The notes: generated by a model not told the origin, from the sequence alone. A stretch of 64,000 bases of DNA from Phycisphaerales bacterium (GCA_029260345.1 JAJDDK010000002.1:186001-250000), one strand, 5' to 3'. Positions 51,017 through 60,160 are shown, counted from the first letter of the stretch. Program-made: numbers and translations.

Positions 51017-53089
51017 TTAGTTCGGGACAAGATGATCCTTGACGCTCTCCGCCCCGCGGGACTGAATCTCCCGCGTCACGCCCGAGACGAAGTCCTCCAG
51101 CGGCATGGCCCCCAGGTCTTTTTCGACACCAAACGCCCGGACAGACACCGCACGGTTCTCCGCGTCGCGAGGGCCGACGACGACGAGGTACGGGATTTTT
51201 TCCTCGGCCCCAGCGCGAATCTTGGCCTGCACGCGATCATTGGAGTGATCGACGGTGCACCGCACTCCGGCTTCGCGGAGGGCGGCGCGGACTTCGTCGG
51301 CGTATGCCGCGCTTTTCTCGCTGATGGGCAGGACGCGCACCTGCTCGGGCGAGAGCCATGTCGGGAAGGCGCCGGCAAAGTGCTCGATGAGCACGCCGAC
51401 GAAACGCTCCATGGAGCCGAACGGGGCGCGGTGAATCATGACGGGCCGGTGAGTTGCGTTGTCGGCGCCGACGTAGGTCAGGTCGAATCGCTCGGGCAGG
51501 TTGTAATCCACCTGCACGGTGCCGAGTTGCCATTCGCGCCCGATGACGTCCTTCACGACGAAGTCGATCTTCGGGCCGTAGAACGCGGCCTCACCCGGCT
51601 CTTCGGTGTAATTGGCGCCGAGCGACTTTGCCGCGTTGCGGCAGGCGCGTTCGGCTTTTTCCCAGTTCTTCGGATCGCCGACGTATTTGTCAGAGTCAGG
51701 ATCGCGAAGTCCCACGCGCACGCGGTAATCATCAATGCCGAGCGTTGTGAAAATGTGCTTCACGATGGACAAGCAGCCCTGCACTTCTTCAGCGACCTGA
51801 TCCTCGGTGCAGAAGAGGTGCGCATCGTCCTGGGTGAAGCCGCGCACGCGGGTCATCCCGTTGAGCTCGCCGGATTGCTCCCAGCGGTACACCGTGCCGA
51901 ATTCGGCGAGGCGCACCGGCAGGTCGCGATATGAGCGCGGCTCCGACGCGAATATGCGGATGTGATGCGGACAGTTCATCGGACGCAGCAGATAGCCGTC
52001 GATGTCGCCGGTGCGCAAGCGGTTTGAAAGCTCGGAGCACGAACAGCCTTCATCCGAAAGTGCCTTGAGCGTGTCGCGATCGACGATCGGCGGATACTGT
52101 GAATCCTGGTAGTAGGGGAAGTGCCCGCTGGTGCGGTAGAGATCAAGTTTGCCGATCTGCGGCGTATAGACCGTGTCGTAGCCCTGTCGGGTCAGTTCTT
52201 CAGTAATGAATCGCTGCAGTTCGGTGCGAATGACCGCGCCCTTGGGCTTCCAGAGAATGAGGCCTTGGCCGACCATGTCGTCGATGTGGAACAGTCCGAG
52301 CTTCTTGCCGATCACGCGGTGATCGCGGGCGCGGGCTTCTTCGAGTTGATGCAGGTAGGCGTCGAGGTCTTTCTGGCTCGGGAACGCGGTGCCGTACACA
52401 CGAGTGAGGCGGTCGCTGTTCTCATCACCGTGCCAGTAGCTCGACGCGATGGACATTATCTTCACGGCGCCGATGCGGCCGGTGCTGGGCACGTGCGGGC
52501 CGCGGCAGAGATCTTCCCAGTCTTTGCCGGGGTTTCCGGTGGCGTACCACGAGAGTTCGTCTGAGCCTGCTTGAACGGCGCGTTCGGCGTTGTCGAGTTT
52601 GAATTTGCTGCCTTCGGCGCGCAATTTCTGAATGCCTTGATCAACGGGCATTTCGTAGCGCGTGAAGGCGCGATCTTCCTTGATGATGCGATTGATCTCG
52701 GTTTCGATCTTTTCAAAGTCGTCGCCGGAGATCATGCGCCCTTCAGGGAACGCGATGTCGTAAAAGAAACCGTTCTCGACGGGCGGGCCGTAGACGAGCT
52801 TCGCTTCCGGGAAGAATTTCTGAATCGCCTCCGCCATCACGTGGGCGGCGGAGTGACGCATGAGGAACACCGCATCGGGATCGACGCCGCCGTCGCGGGA
52901 TTTCGCTGTGACGATGCTCAGCGAAGCGTCGTGATCGATCGGAAAGCTGAGATCGACCAGTTCACCGTCCACCCGCGCTCCGAGGGCGGCTTTGGCCAGC
53001 CCTGGGCCGATGGACGCCGCGACTTCCGCGGCGGAGACGGTGTGGTCGAATTCCTTGATGGTTCCGTCGGGAAGCGTAATACGTGGCAT
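51017..53089 (-). CDS. thrS: Threonyl-tRNA synthetase
   Basis: The 690-residue product has the TGS domain (ITLPDGTIKEFDHTVSAAEV), the editing domain with HSAAHVMAEAIQKFF and the SAD motif region YWHGDENSDRLTRVYGTAF, the class II core with GLILWKPKGAVIRTELQ, LLRPMNCPHHIRIF (zinc-binding cysteine) and MTRVRGFTQDDAHLFC, and the anticodon domain ending VRAFGVEKDLGAMPLEDF. Length and layout are complete. It lies just upstream of infC, a common bacterial arrangement. Confidence 0.97.
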   Translation of the reverse strand: MPRITLPDGTIKEFDHTVSAAEVAASIGPGLAKAALGARVDGELVDLSFPIDHDASLSIVTAKSRDGGVDPDAVFLMRHSAAHVMAEAIQKFFPEAKLVYGPPVENGFFYDIAFPEGRMISGDDFEKIETEINRIIKEDRAFTRYEMPVDQGIQKLRAEGSKFKLDNAERAVQAGSDELSWYATGNPGKDWEDLCRGPHVPSTGRIGAVKIMSIASSYWHGDENSDRLTRVYGTAFPSQKDLDAYLHQLEEARARDHRVIGKKLGLFHIDDMVGQGLILWKPKGAVIRTELQRFITEELTRQGYDTVYTPQIGKLDLYRTSGHFPYYQDSQYPPIVDRDTLKALSDEGCSCSELSNRLRTGDIDGYLLRPMNCPHHIRIFASEPRSYRDLPVRLAEFGTVYRWEQSGELNGMTRVRGFTQDDAHLFCTEDQVAEEVQGCLSIVKHIFTTLGIDDYRVRVGLRDPDSDKYVGDPKNWEKAERACRNAAKSLGANYTEEPGEAAFYGPKIDFVVKDVIGREWQLGTVQVDYNLPERFDLTYVGADNATHRPVMIHRAPFGSMERFVGVLIEHFAGAFPTWLSPEQVRVLPISEKSAAYADEVRAALREAGVRCTVDHSNDRVQAKIRAGAEEKIPYLVVVGPRDAENRAVSVRAFGVEKDLGAMPLEDFVSGVTREIQSRGAESVKDHLVPN

Positions 53090-53291
53090 GGCGAAGGTGC
53101 GGCGCTCGAAAGTGTCAGGGCGGGAAAAAGGAACAGGTCGGCACTATACGGCATGGGTCGGCGATGGACGATTGCCGGTGTGGTTTGACGTTCTCCAGCC
53201 GCGCCCTCACCATAACGGGGCAATACGCACTGGAACCACAGGATGCGGTGGGTGGCGCCGGTCGCGATTGTTGCTGAAAGAGGTGGCTCTC

Positions 53292-53789
53292 GTGCGATGT
53301 CCATACTGCGGCGCCAACGACGACCGCGTCATTGACTCGCGATTGAGCGAGGGCGGGGCCGCAATCCGGCGCCGGCGTCAATGCAATGCTTGTGCGCGCC
53401 GAAGCACAACGTACGAGCGTGTCGAGGGTGGCAATCGCCTGACGGTCATCAAACGCGACGGATCGCGAGTTCCGTTTGACCCCGAGAAAGTGTTGCGATC
53501 AATTCAGCTCGCGTGCGGCAAGCGACCGGTCCCCGAAGTGGACCGCGTCCGCGTCGCCGAGGAAGTCGAAGAGGAACTGCACCGTACCTTCGATCGCGAA
53601 GTGGAATCCATCGAGATCGGGCGGCGGGTCGCGGCGAAGTTGCGTGACCTGGATGAAATCGCGTACATCCGATTTGCGAGCGAATACGAACACTTTCGCA
53701 GCGTCGGAGATATTCTTGAAATGGCGCAGCAGCTCTCGCAGCGTGTCCGCGATCATCGGGATCAACAGCCGCTCTTCGGCGAAGAATAA
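53292..53789 (+). CDS. nrdR: Ribonucleotide reductase regulator NrdR
   Basis: GTG 53292 gives the standard start VRCPYCGANDDRVIDSR. The zinc ribbon uses two CxxC pairs (CPYC and CNAC). The ATP cone follows: RLTVIKRDGSRVPFDPEKVL, and AYIRFASEYEHFRSVGDIL ends the conserved part. The 165-residue length is normal. NrdR represses ribonucleotide reductase genes according to dATP or ATP bound. It is divergent from thrS across a 202-base gap in which no clear NrdR box was seen. Confidence 0.96.
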   Translation: MRCPYCGANDDRVIDSRLSEGGAAIRRRRQCNACARRSTTYERVEGGNRLTVIKRDGSRVPFDPEKVLRSIQLACGKRPVPEVDRVRVAEEVEEELHRTFDREVESIEIGRRVAAKLRDLDEIAYIRFASEYEHFRSVGDILEMAQQLSQRVRDHRDQQPLFGEE

Positions 53790-53799
53790 GATTGTGAGC

Positions 53800-54363
53800 A
53801 TGAGTCACGTGAACCGAGTGTTGATTTGGATACGCCCGGCGGGCGCCGCTGTTGCGGTGATGGCGCTGGTCAGTTGTGCCGGAGGTCAGGAAGCGGCGCC
53901 ACGACCGGAGTTGACCGCTCCGACTGCGGAATCACCGGCGACGACGTCGTATGGTCCGACCACGCCACCGGTCGCTTCGACGCATGCGGACGAGACGTCG
54001 GCGGCGACCGCTGCGAAATCAAAGAAGGATCAGACCAAGACCGCGATCGCACCGCCTGAAACGACGATTTCCACGGCGGACTCTTCCGGTCGGCGCACGG
54101 ACGGGCGACCATCTTGGTGGATTGACGGGACGGAGCGTCAGAATGGCGAAGTGCTGATCGCTGCCGAAGCGCTCGGGTCTGATATTCGAATGGCGCGCCG
54201 GGCTGCCATTGACGCGGGCCTTGGCCGGCTGGAGCGCGAGCTTGGTCACTCACCCGATGATTGGGTGGTCAAAGCGACGATCATCAAGCCGCTTCGCGCG
54301 GTGCGCGGGCCTGAGAGCGTCAATCGATTCGTTGGATATGTGTTGATTGCCGCGGCGGACTAA
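53800..54363 (+). CDS. Small lipoprotein, function unknown
   Basis: ATG 53800 (or GTG 53794) starts a 187-residue protein with a lipoprotein signal ending VMALVSC. The next 80 residues are Thr-, Ala- and Pro-rich and probably disordered, forming a spacer. The last 80 residues form a compact domain: PSWWIDGTERQNGEVLIAAE, then ARRAAIDAGLGRLERELGHS. This resembles LPP20-type domains that start with a conserved tryptophan pair and an AxxxA helix, a loose similarity. It follows nrdR by 10 bases. Confidence 0.65.
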   Translation: MSHVNRVLIWIRPAGAAVAVMALVSCAGGQEAAPRPELTAPTAESPATTSYGPTTPPVASTHADETSAATAAKSKKDQTKTAIAPPETTISTADSSGRRTDGRPSWWIDGTERQNGEVLIAAEALGSDIRMARRAAIDAGLGRLERELGHSPDDWVVKATIIKPLRAVRGPESVNRFVGYVLIAAAD

Positions 54364-54385
54364 CTACCGCATCAGCGATCGTCTA

Positions 54386-55144
54386 CTAGCGCTTCCCGCT
54401 CGGGAGCGCCGCTTCGCGTGTCGCTTCTTCGATGTAGAGGAAGGCGTTGCAATTTGAGCACTTTGTCAATGTATTGCCGTTGATGGAGGCGCTGACGATC
54501 TCCATCGGGAGCAACACCTGGCAGGCGCCGCAGCAGTATTCCATGGCGCGCCGGTTCATTTCTTCGATGGGCGCCATGACTTCGTCTTCGCGGAGTTCAA
54601 GTTCAGACTCGAATTCCTGAAGCACGTCGGCCGGCAGTTCGCCCGCGGCGACATCGCGCTCCGCCTGCAATTCTTCGAGACGTGATTTGATTTCGGCGGC
54701 TTTCTCGTCGCGTTCCGCTGCGGCGTGATCGCGCAACTTCACGATGTCGCCGCGTTTGTTCTGCAGCTCTTCGAGCTGACCGTTGACCTCTTCGAGGCGC
54801 GTCAGGGTTTCCAGTGCGCGTTCTTCGATCGCGCCACGATCAGCTTTGAACGTGTTGACCTCGGTGAGGAGGGCTGAGTACTGCTTGTTGGTGGTGGCGG
54901 AGTTGAGCTGGTCTCGCAATTTGGTGATGTGCTCGTCGATGCCTTTGATTTCGGACTCATCGTTGTGCGCTGTTGCCTGGAGCTGGCGGGATTGCGCTTT
55001 GAGCGAGTCTCGCTTGGCGTCCAGTTCTGCGAGTTCGCGTTCCCGCAGGGTGAGGAATCGCTCGGCGGTCTTGACCCGACTCTGCAGGCCTCTGACCTGT
55101 TTATCGACTTGGTACAGGCGCAGCAGTTTCGCGGTCAGAGCCAT
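54386..55144 (-). CDS. Coiled-coil protein with C4 zinc ribbon (zf-RING_7 family)
   Basis: The 252-residue product is a long coiled coil for its first 175 residues (LLRLYQVDKQVRGLQSRVKT onward) and ends with a zinc ribbon formed by CCGACQVLLP and LTKCSNCNAFLYI. This is the PF02591 layout, known from bacterial proteins of unclear role, one of which (CT398) binds sigma-54 and type III secretion ATPase factors in Chlamydia. A link to the flagellar sigma-54 system here is speculation. It is transcribed after cdsA on the minus strand with its own possible promoter. Confidence 0.82.
   Translation of the reverse strand: MALTAKLLRLYQVDKQVRGLQSRVKTAERFLTLRERELAELDAKRDSLKAQSRQLQATAHNDESEIKGIDEHITKLRDQLNSATTNKQYSALLTEVNTFKADRGAIEERALETLTRLEEVNGQLEELQNKRGDIVKLRDHAAAERDEKAAEIKSRLEELQAERDVAAGELPADVLQEFESELELREDEVMAPIEEMNRRAMEYCCGACQVLLPMEIVSASINGNTLTKCSNCNAFLYIEEATREAALPSGKR
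54389..54409 (+). terminator. Bulged hairpin after the lipoprotein gene
   Basis: GCGCTTCCC (54389-54397) pairs with GGGAGCGC (54402-54409) with one bulged T around GCTC. It lies inside the last codons of the convergent zinc-ribbon gene, so it may serve as a terminator for the plus-strand gene. No T-run follows. Confidence 0.3.
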
Positions 55145-55190
55145 TCATTCCTCGCAGGCGGAAATTTCAGAAGCAAACGTCGCATATCAA

Positions 55191-55219
55191 ACTATAGCAC
55201 GACGCCTCGTCGATGTCGT
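55191..55219 (-). promoter_or_regulatory. Candidate promoter of the zinc-ribbon gene
   Basis: On the minus strand ACGACA (55219-55214) and TATAGT (55196-55191) are 17 bases apart. The distance to the ATG at 55144 is about 40 bases from the expected start point. The spacer holds a perfect inverted repeat, given as a separate feature. Confidence 0.5.
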
Positions 55220-55221
55220 GC
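55197..55221. promoter_or_regulatory. Inverted repeat inside the zinc-ribbon gene promoter
   Basis: GCACGAC (55197-55203) and GTCGTGC (55215-55221) are perfect complements 11 bases apart, filling the space between the -35 and -10 boxes. It could be a repressor operator. It also lies 32 bases past the cdsA stop, so on RNA it could act as a cdsA terminator, followed by TATAGTTTG. Confidence 0.45.
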
Positions 55222-55252
55222 GCGAATGTGGAGCGCTCGTTGACCTTTTCAC

Positions 55253-56122
55253 TTATCCGAGCGCCACTATCAGCCAATGCGCCGCCGGCGCCGCAAAGAT
55301 CAGCGAATCAATGACATCCAGCACGCCGCCCAAGCCGGGAAGTGTCGCCGAGGCGTCTTTCAGTCCCGAATCCCGCTTGAACAGGCTGGCGGCGAGGTCG
55401 CCGAACTGGCCGATCAGCGCGAGGGCGGCGCCAAGCGCGAGCGCCGGAATCGGGCTGACCGGAAATGCCAGCCATTCAGACCCGCCACCAGAGCGGCCGA
55501 TCCACGAAATGAGCGCGGCAACGCCCGCCGACACTACAACCCCGCCGATCAAGCCTTCCCACGTCTTGCCGGGACTTAGCCAGGGGATGAGCTTCCGGCG
55601 TCCAATCGCGCGGCCGGTGAAATACGCCCCCATGTCGCAGGACTTCACGATCAGGATGATCGACATGAGCGTCCACGCCGTGGTGTGCTGTCGCAGGACG
55701 AGGAAGTACGCCGGGATCAATCCGAGATAGGCGAATATGAGCACGGCGCCGGCGGCGCCAAGCAGGGCGCCCTCGGTGCGGCGATGCCACGAGACGCAGA
55801 CCAGTGTCACGATGAGCCACAACGCTAGCAGCGGCGTGATCAGGAATCGCGTGTCGGCGCCGGCGCTGGACATCGCAGACACGGCGCCGGTGAGAAATCC
55901 AGCCAGGGCGCTGGCGCCAGCCAAACCCCGCGGGATGCGCGTTCCAACAGCACGGAGCATCGTGGAGAGTTCGAGCGCGGCGAGTGTTAGGAGGGGCGCC
56001 GCGGCCACGGCGAGGGCGAGACCTCGGATGGACCATTTGGATTCAATCCACTGGTCGAGCCATGCGATCAAGATGGCCAGCGCGATCAGAGCCGCGCCCG
56101 TTGGCAGGCGATGTTTCAGCAC
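55253..56122 (-). CDS. cdsA: Phosphatidate cytidylyltransferase CdsA
   Basis: The 289-residue product has about eight membrane helices and the family core LSPGKTWEGLIGGVVVSAGV followed by SLFKRDSGLKDASATLPGLG and GVLDVIDSL. In the strict signature the end reads PGHGGxLDRxDS; here His is Leu and Arg is Val, a change I associate with planctomycete enzymes. The aspartates that bind metal are kept. It makes CDP-diacylglycerol for phospholipid synthesis. It follows uppS, a common pair. Confidence 0.9.
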   Translation of the reverse strand: MLKHRLPTGAALIALAILIAWLDQWIESKWSIRGLALAVAAAPLLTLAALELSTMLRAVGTRIPRGLAGASALAGFLTGAVSAMSSAGADTRFLITPLLALWLIVTLVCVSWHRRTEGALLGAAGAVLIFAYLGLIPAYFLVLRQHTTAWTLMSIILIVKSCDMGAYFTGRAIGRRKLIPWLSPGKTWEGLIGGVVVSAGVAALISWIGRSGGGSEWLAFPVSPIPALALGAALALIGQFGDLAASLFKRDSGLKDASATLPGLGGVLDVIDSLIFAAPAAHWLIVALG

Positions 56123-56140
56123 GGCTGGACAAGGTACCGA

Positions 56141-56998
56141 TCAGGCGGGGCTGACGCCGCCGAATCGGCGCTCGCGTCGTGCAAAATCACGAATTGCCTC
56201 GTGAAGTTGCGGCGCCCGGAAGTCCGGCCACAGCACATCGGTCACGTGAATCTCGGCGTAGCTAATCTGCCACAGCAGGAAATTACTGATCCGCATCTCG
56301 CCGCTGGTGCGAATGAGGAGGTCCGGCTCGGGGATTCCCGCGGTGTAAAGACTCGCTTCGATGACCGATTCGTCGATGGATGCGGGGTCAATCAGGCCTT
56401 CGACGGCCTCTTGAGCAATCGCGCGGACCGCATCGACTATTTCCGTTCGACCGCCGTAGTTCATTGCGACGCACAGCGTCGGGCCGGTGCAGTGCCGCGT
56501 CGCCGCGACGGTGGCGTCGAGCTCTTCGAGCACTTCATCGGGAAGTCCGGCGCGCCGGCCAATCGGCACGAATCGAATGTTGTTCTCGATGAGATGGTGA
56601 CGCTCGGCGCGCATGTATTGGAGTGAGAGCCCCATCAATGCGGCGACTTCGTCGTGTGGCCGTTTCCAATTCTCGCTGGAGAAAGAGAAGAGCGTCAGCG
56701 TCTCAATGCCGAGCCTTCCGGCTTCCTCAATCGTCGCTCTGATGGATTCGGCGCCGGCCTGATGCCCCATGATGCGAATCAGTCCGCGTTCATGGGCCCA
56801 GCGACCATTTCCATCCATGATGATGGCGATGTGCCGCGGAATGCGCTCGGGCAAAACGTCAGGAAGGTGCGTGAGCGGATCGGCGTGCGGATTTCTCGCT
56901 CGCATGCGCTCCAAAGCGCGGCGCGAAAGCTCCGAAAGTGATTGGTCGCCCATCACTGCCGTTTCCGTCGCCGAATTGGAACGTTCGATGCCTCCCAT
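56141..56998 (-). CDS. uppS: Undecaprenyl diphosphate synthase (isoprenyl transferase) UppS
   Basis: ATG 56998 is taken; ATG 56953 (MGDQS) is also possible. The motif HIAIIMDGNGRWAHERGL holds the catalytic aspartate at residue 62, and FSFSSENWKRP, AMNYGGRTEIVDAVR and PEPDLLIRTSGEMRISNFLL are complete. The enzyme adds isopentenyl units to make the C55 carrier used by MraY and O-antigen enzymes. It lies 18 bases before cdsA. Confidence 0.95.
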   Translation of the reverse strand: MGGIERSNSATETAVMGDQSLSELSRRALERMRARNPHADPLTHLPDVLPERIPRHIAIIMDGNGRWAHERGLIRIMGHQAGAESIRATIEEAGRLGIETLTLFSFSSENWKRPHDEVAALMGLSLQYMRAERHHLIENNIRFVPIGRRAGLPDEVLEELDATVAATRHCTGPTLCVAMNYGGRTEIVDAVRAIAQEAVEGLIDPASIDESVIEASLYTAGIPEPDLLIRTSGEMRISNFLLWQISYAEIHVTDVLWPDFRAPQLHEAIRDFARRERRFGGVSPA

Positions 56999-57121
56999 GA
57001 CGCGATCCTACCCTATCGGTCGATTTCCGGTCCGTCCTTGGCGATGTACGAAGCTATGTCGCCTCAAGTGCGGCGGCCGTACCGATTCTTTGGAATTCGC
57101 GTGCTGGCGTTACTGCCGAAA

Positions 57122-58000
57122 TCAGGGCTGCTCCGGCCACGACTCGGTCGTTGCTGCAATGCGATCGGCCAGGTCAATCATGGCCGTGCTTGGCGTGAGG
57201 TAGCTCCAGTTGTTCAGCACGACCACGCGGCCGGAATCGACGGCGCTGACGCCTAACTCCCGCCACGGCTCAATCGCGGCAGCAAGTTCAGCTTCACCGA
57301 TGTCCGGCGTCAGAATGAAAATTGAATCGGGATTGAGTCGCTTCAGGTCTTCGCGGTCGAGCGTGATGTATGCCGAACCGGTGGCAGGAAGCGCGTCAAA
57401 GCCCATGCGAACCAGCAGGTCATGATGAAATGATCCCGGCCCCGCGACGCCGATGGGGCTGACCCAATACACACACAGAGTGGCGCCGGCTCTCTTGGCA
57501 AGGTCCGGGCGCTCCGACCATGCGGCGTTCATTCGTTCATGCAATGACTCAGCTCGTTCTGGAACACCAGGCTCGTTTGAAAACGTTTCAGCAAGGACAT
57601 TCAGGGCATCCGGAATCTCACTGAGCTCCAAGAGTGGCAAAGACTGCACGCTCCAGTTGCGCTCAGCCGCAAGTTCATCGAGGAGCTTTGGTGCGCCTTC
57701 GACCGATTGTTGAAGGAGGACATGTGTCGGCTTCAGCCGCGCGAGCGATTCATAGTCGATGCCTGATTGGTCGCCGATCACTGGGATGGAGCTGTCCAGC
57801 GATGTGTCCGAGCCGTGCCGCCCGACAATCAGCGACGACAGCCCAAGATCATCAAGCATGATGGAGATCGCCGGACTCATCGATGCAATTCGCGGCTGCT
57901 CGCTGGCCGTCGCTATCTCAGGGGGCGTCCCCTCTTTGCAACTCAGGACCATGCAGGTGAATGCGAGCAATGACACCGTGATGAACGACCGACGCTTCAC
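57122..58000 (-). CDS. BtuF-like periplasmic substrate-binding lipoprotein
   Basis: The 292-residue product has a lipoprotein signal (VSLLAFTCMVLSC). The mature part begins PRIASMSPAISIMLDDLGL and goes on LIVGRHGSDTSLDSSIPVIG, then YESLARLKPTHVLLQ, the pattern of class III binding proteins for cobalamin and iron chelates. The C-terminal lobe has LDREDLKRLNPDSIFILTPD. No permease or ATPase gene is adjacent, so the partner ABC transporter is elsewhere or the protein has another job. Confidence 0.85.
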   Translation of the reverse strand: MKRRSFITVSLLAFTCMVLSCKEGTPPEIATASEQPRIASMSPAISIMLDDLGLSSLIVGRHGSDTSLDSSIPVIGDQSGIDYESLARLKPTHVLLQQSVEGAPKLLDELAAERNWSVQSLPLLELSEIPDALNVLAETFSNEPGVPERAESLHERMNAAWSERPDLAKRAGATLCVYWVSPIGVAGPGSFHHDLLVRMGFDALPATGSAYITLDREDLKRLNPDSIFILTPDIGEAELAAAIEPWRELGVSAVDSGRVVVLNNWSYLTPSTAMIDLADRIAATTESWPEQP

Positions 58001-58025
58001 GCGAATGTGCTCCTGAATCGATGGA

Positions 58026-59426
58026 CTAATTCACGGTCGCAGTGGAAGGACACACGGACGCGTCGATGCGCTCCGCAAGCTCCGACAGGGCGGCGCCGTC
58101 ATGGAAAAAGAACGGCCAGGTGCGATCCGCCGCGACTTCTGATTGCTGACGGAGCGCGAGCATGGCGTTCGCCTCGTGCCGCAGGGAGTCGAGCGATTCT
58201 CGGTGCGCCGTCCGGTATTGGGTGAGAAATTCTTGCAAAGCGCGGAACGCCGGGGACGGGTCTTCACCATGAGATTTCAGAGCGTCGATGCGTCGTGCAA
58301 TTGAATCTCGCTCTTCCTGGAGTTCATCCTGACTAATGAATCTCGGGTGGTGAAGCGCATGATGCGCTTTCCACACGGCGCGATTGATGTCATGCGGCGT
58401 CGGGCCATCGCTTCCCAGCGGCAGTCGGAGTGTGGCGCTGACGACGAGCACGGGCGCCAGGTCTTCACCGAGCCAGTTCTTGAACCATCGTTCGGTGACC
58501 TGGTCGTACACACCGCCGCCCGTTCCGTGGATGAACAGATCGCACGCCGCGAATCGGAGGAATCCGGTGAAGAGCAACGCTTTGGGCGCAAGCTGCTCGC
58601 GCGGGATTGCGTTGACCTCGTGTGCGAAGACCGTTCGCCGAGGTTTGCTGGGTTCAAGCCGCCAGAGAGGAAGTTCGAATCGTCCTGACGCAGTAACTCG
58701 CATCAGTGGCGCCACGCGCGCCTGGGGAACGGCCGCCGCGGCTTCGTTGTACAGGCGGGTTGCTTCGGAGGCGTCTTCGCGCAGCCGGTCCACAACGCGA
58801 TTGAAGAGATCAGTCTTGTGCAATTCGCTTGCAAAAACGACCGGCGCCGGTGAAACGTGCGGCGCCATGAGGTCGGTGAGAGCCGCGCTCACCTGTTTCG
58901 CGGCGGTTGATTCACTCTCGTGCGTTCGCAAGGTGCGATTCAAACGATCCAAACCGCTTTTCACGGATGCAAGCGCCGGCGACGAATCCGTTGATACTTC
59001 AGCATTGCGAATCACTGGCGCCGACGCCGCTGGCAATCGTGTTGCCGACGTCACGTCGGTCAATGCAAGCACCTCGCGCTGGATCGTTCCAGCTTTGTCG
59101 CGAACGGGCGCGGCAAGCTCGGGGTAGTCGCTTTCATCCTGATCCGGCGTGACCCAGACGGCTTCGCCACCGATGCAGTGCGCAATTGATTCGCACGCGA
59201 TGTATTTCGCAAGGATGCCCGCATGCCACCACGCAACCTGGTGACCGGTCATAACGATCGGGCGATCGATCGCGAGCCCCAGTGCCTTTCGTGTCTCGGC
59301 GATATCGCGTTTGCCGGCGATGGAATCATGGAATGCGCTGGCGCGTGCACCGGCATTGGCGTCGTTCGGCTCGACCAGAATGTCGATCGGCGCCTTCGTC
59401 GCCCGCGATGCCGTCATCCCCGACAC
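58026..59426 (-). CDS. Uncharacterised protein, distantly BshC-like
   Basis: The 466-residue soluble product has two marks: PIVMTGHQVAWWHAGILAKY followed by EAVWVTPDQDESDYPEL, and later FIHGTGGGVYDQVTERWF. BshC, the cysteine-adding enzyme of bacillithiol synthesis, has a TGQQ-x-GLFGGP loop and a Rossmann-like core with a similar layout, so a distant tie is possible. Key BshC residues cannot be confirmed by eye. It overlaps the glycosyltransferase gene by 13 bases, so the two are coupled. Confidence 0.6.
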   Translation of the reverse strand: MSGMTASRATKAPIDILVEPNDANAGARASAFHDSIAGKRDIAETRKALGLAIDRPIVMTGHQVAWWHAGILAKYIACESIAHCIGGEAVWVTPDQDESDYPELAAPVRDKAGTIQREVLALTDVTSATRLPAASAPVIRNAEVSTDSSPALASVKSGLDRLNRTLRTHESESTAAKQVSAALTDLMAPHVSPAPVVFASELHKTDLFNRVVDRLREDASEATRLYNEAAAAVPQARVAPLMRVTASGRFELPLWRLEPSKPRRTVFAHEVNAIPREQLAPKALLFTGFLRFAACDLFIHGTGGGVYDQVTERWFKNWLGEDLAPVLVVSATLRLPLGSDGPTPHDINRAVWKAHHALHHPRFISQDELQEERDSIARRIDALKSHGEDPSPAFRALQEFLTQYRTAHRESLDSLRHEANAMLALRQQSEVAADRTWPFFFHDGAALSELAERIDASVCPSTATVN

Positions 59427-60160
59427 CCCGCGGCGACATCAACCAGCGCGGACGCGGGAAGTCGATCCGCACAGCGCTCCAGTTCACAGTGCAGCGCCTG
59501 CCGATAGTGCGCAATGCGCTGTTCGGCGTCATCAAGCGGACCGCCGAACGAGCGGGTCGGGTCGTTGTAAATCAAACGCACCGGAATTTCGGAGATGCGC
59601 AGTCCTGCGGCAACACATTGCACCCAAAGTTGCATCGGAAATGCATATCCAGTCTCGGTGATCTCGAGTTTGCGAAGCGAAGCGGTTCGGTGCGCCTTGA
59701 AGCCGCAGAATGCATCCGTGAGCGACAAACCGAGCCGTTCGTTGATTTCACTGGTGATCTGGCGGTTGATGGCGCGACGGTCCTCCGGGGGACTGCCACT
59801 GGCATCATCAAGATTGAGATAGCGCGAACCGCTGATGATGTCCGCCTTGTTCGACTCAATCGCTTCAACAAAGCGCGGGATCGCGGCGGGCTCGTGCTGC
59901 TCATCGCAGTCCATCGTGATGACCCAGTCGAATCCGAAGGCGTCCGCCCAGCGGAACGCATCGCCGAGGGAGCGGCCGTAGCCGCGATTCTCCGCGTGGC
60001 GGATCACTTCGACGCGGTGCTTGGGCAGCATGCATGGAGTGGAGTCCGTCGAGCCATCGTCGATGACGAGCACGTCCGGCGCAAATTGCAACACGCGCTC
60101 CAGCACAGAGTCGACGTACTTCTCTTCGTTGTAGACAGGGATCGCGACCAAAATACGCAT
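59414..60160 (-). CDS. Family 2 glycosyltransferase (DPM/DPG-synthase-like)
   Basis: ATG 60160 follows CCGGAGGT and is chosen over the frame's earlier start. The 248-residue product has MRILVAIPVYNEEKYVDSVL, then VLVIDDGSTDSTP, ENRGYGRSLGDAFRWA and VITMDCDEQHEP, in which the aspartates bind metal and nucleotide-sugar. The C-terminal part has SEIPVRLIYNDPTRSFGG and no membrane helix. Such enzymes pass a sugar to polyprenyl phosphate or to lipid. The neighbours suggest envelope glycolipid synthesis. Confidence 0.88.
   Translation of the reverse strand: MRILVAIPVYNEEKYVDSVLERVLQFAPDVLVIDDGSTDSTPCMLPKHRVEVIRHAENRGYGRSLGDAFRWADAFGFDWVITMDCDEQHEPAAIPRFVEAIESNKADIISGSRYLNLDDASGSPPEDRRAINRQITSEINERLGLSLTDAFCGFKAHRTASLRKLEITETGYAFPMQLWVQCVAAGLRISEIPVRLIYNDPTRSFGGPLDDAEQRIAHYRQALHCELERCADRLPASALVDVAAGCRG

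Noticed and set aside
53090-53291. NrdR boxes or a clear promoter pair between thrS and nrdR
   Set aside because: A TATAGT on the minus strand at 53149-53144 has no convincing -35, and no NrdR-type palindrome was seen.
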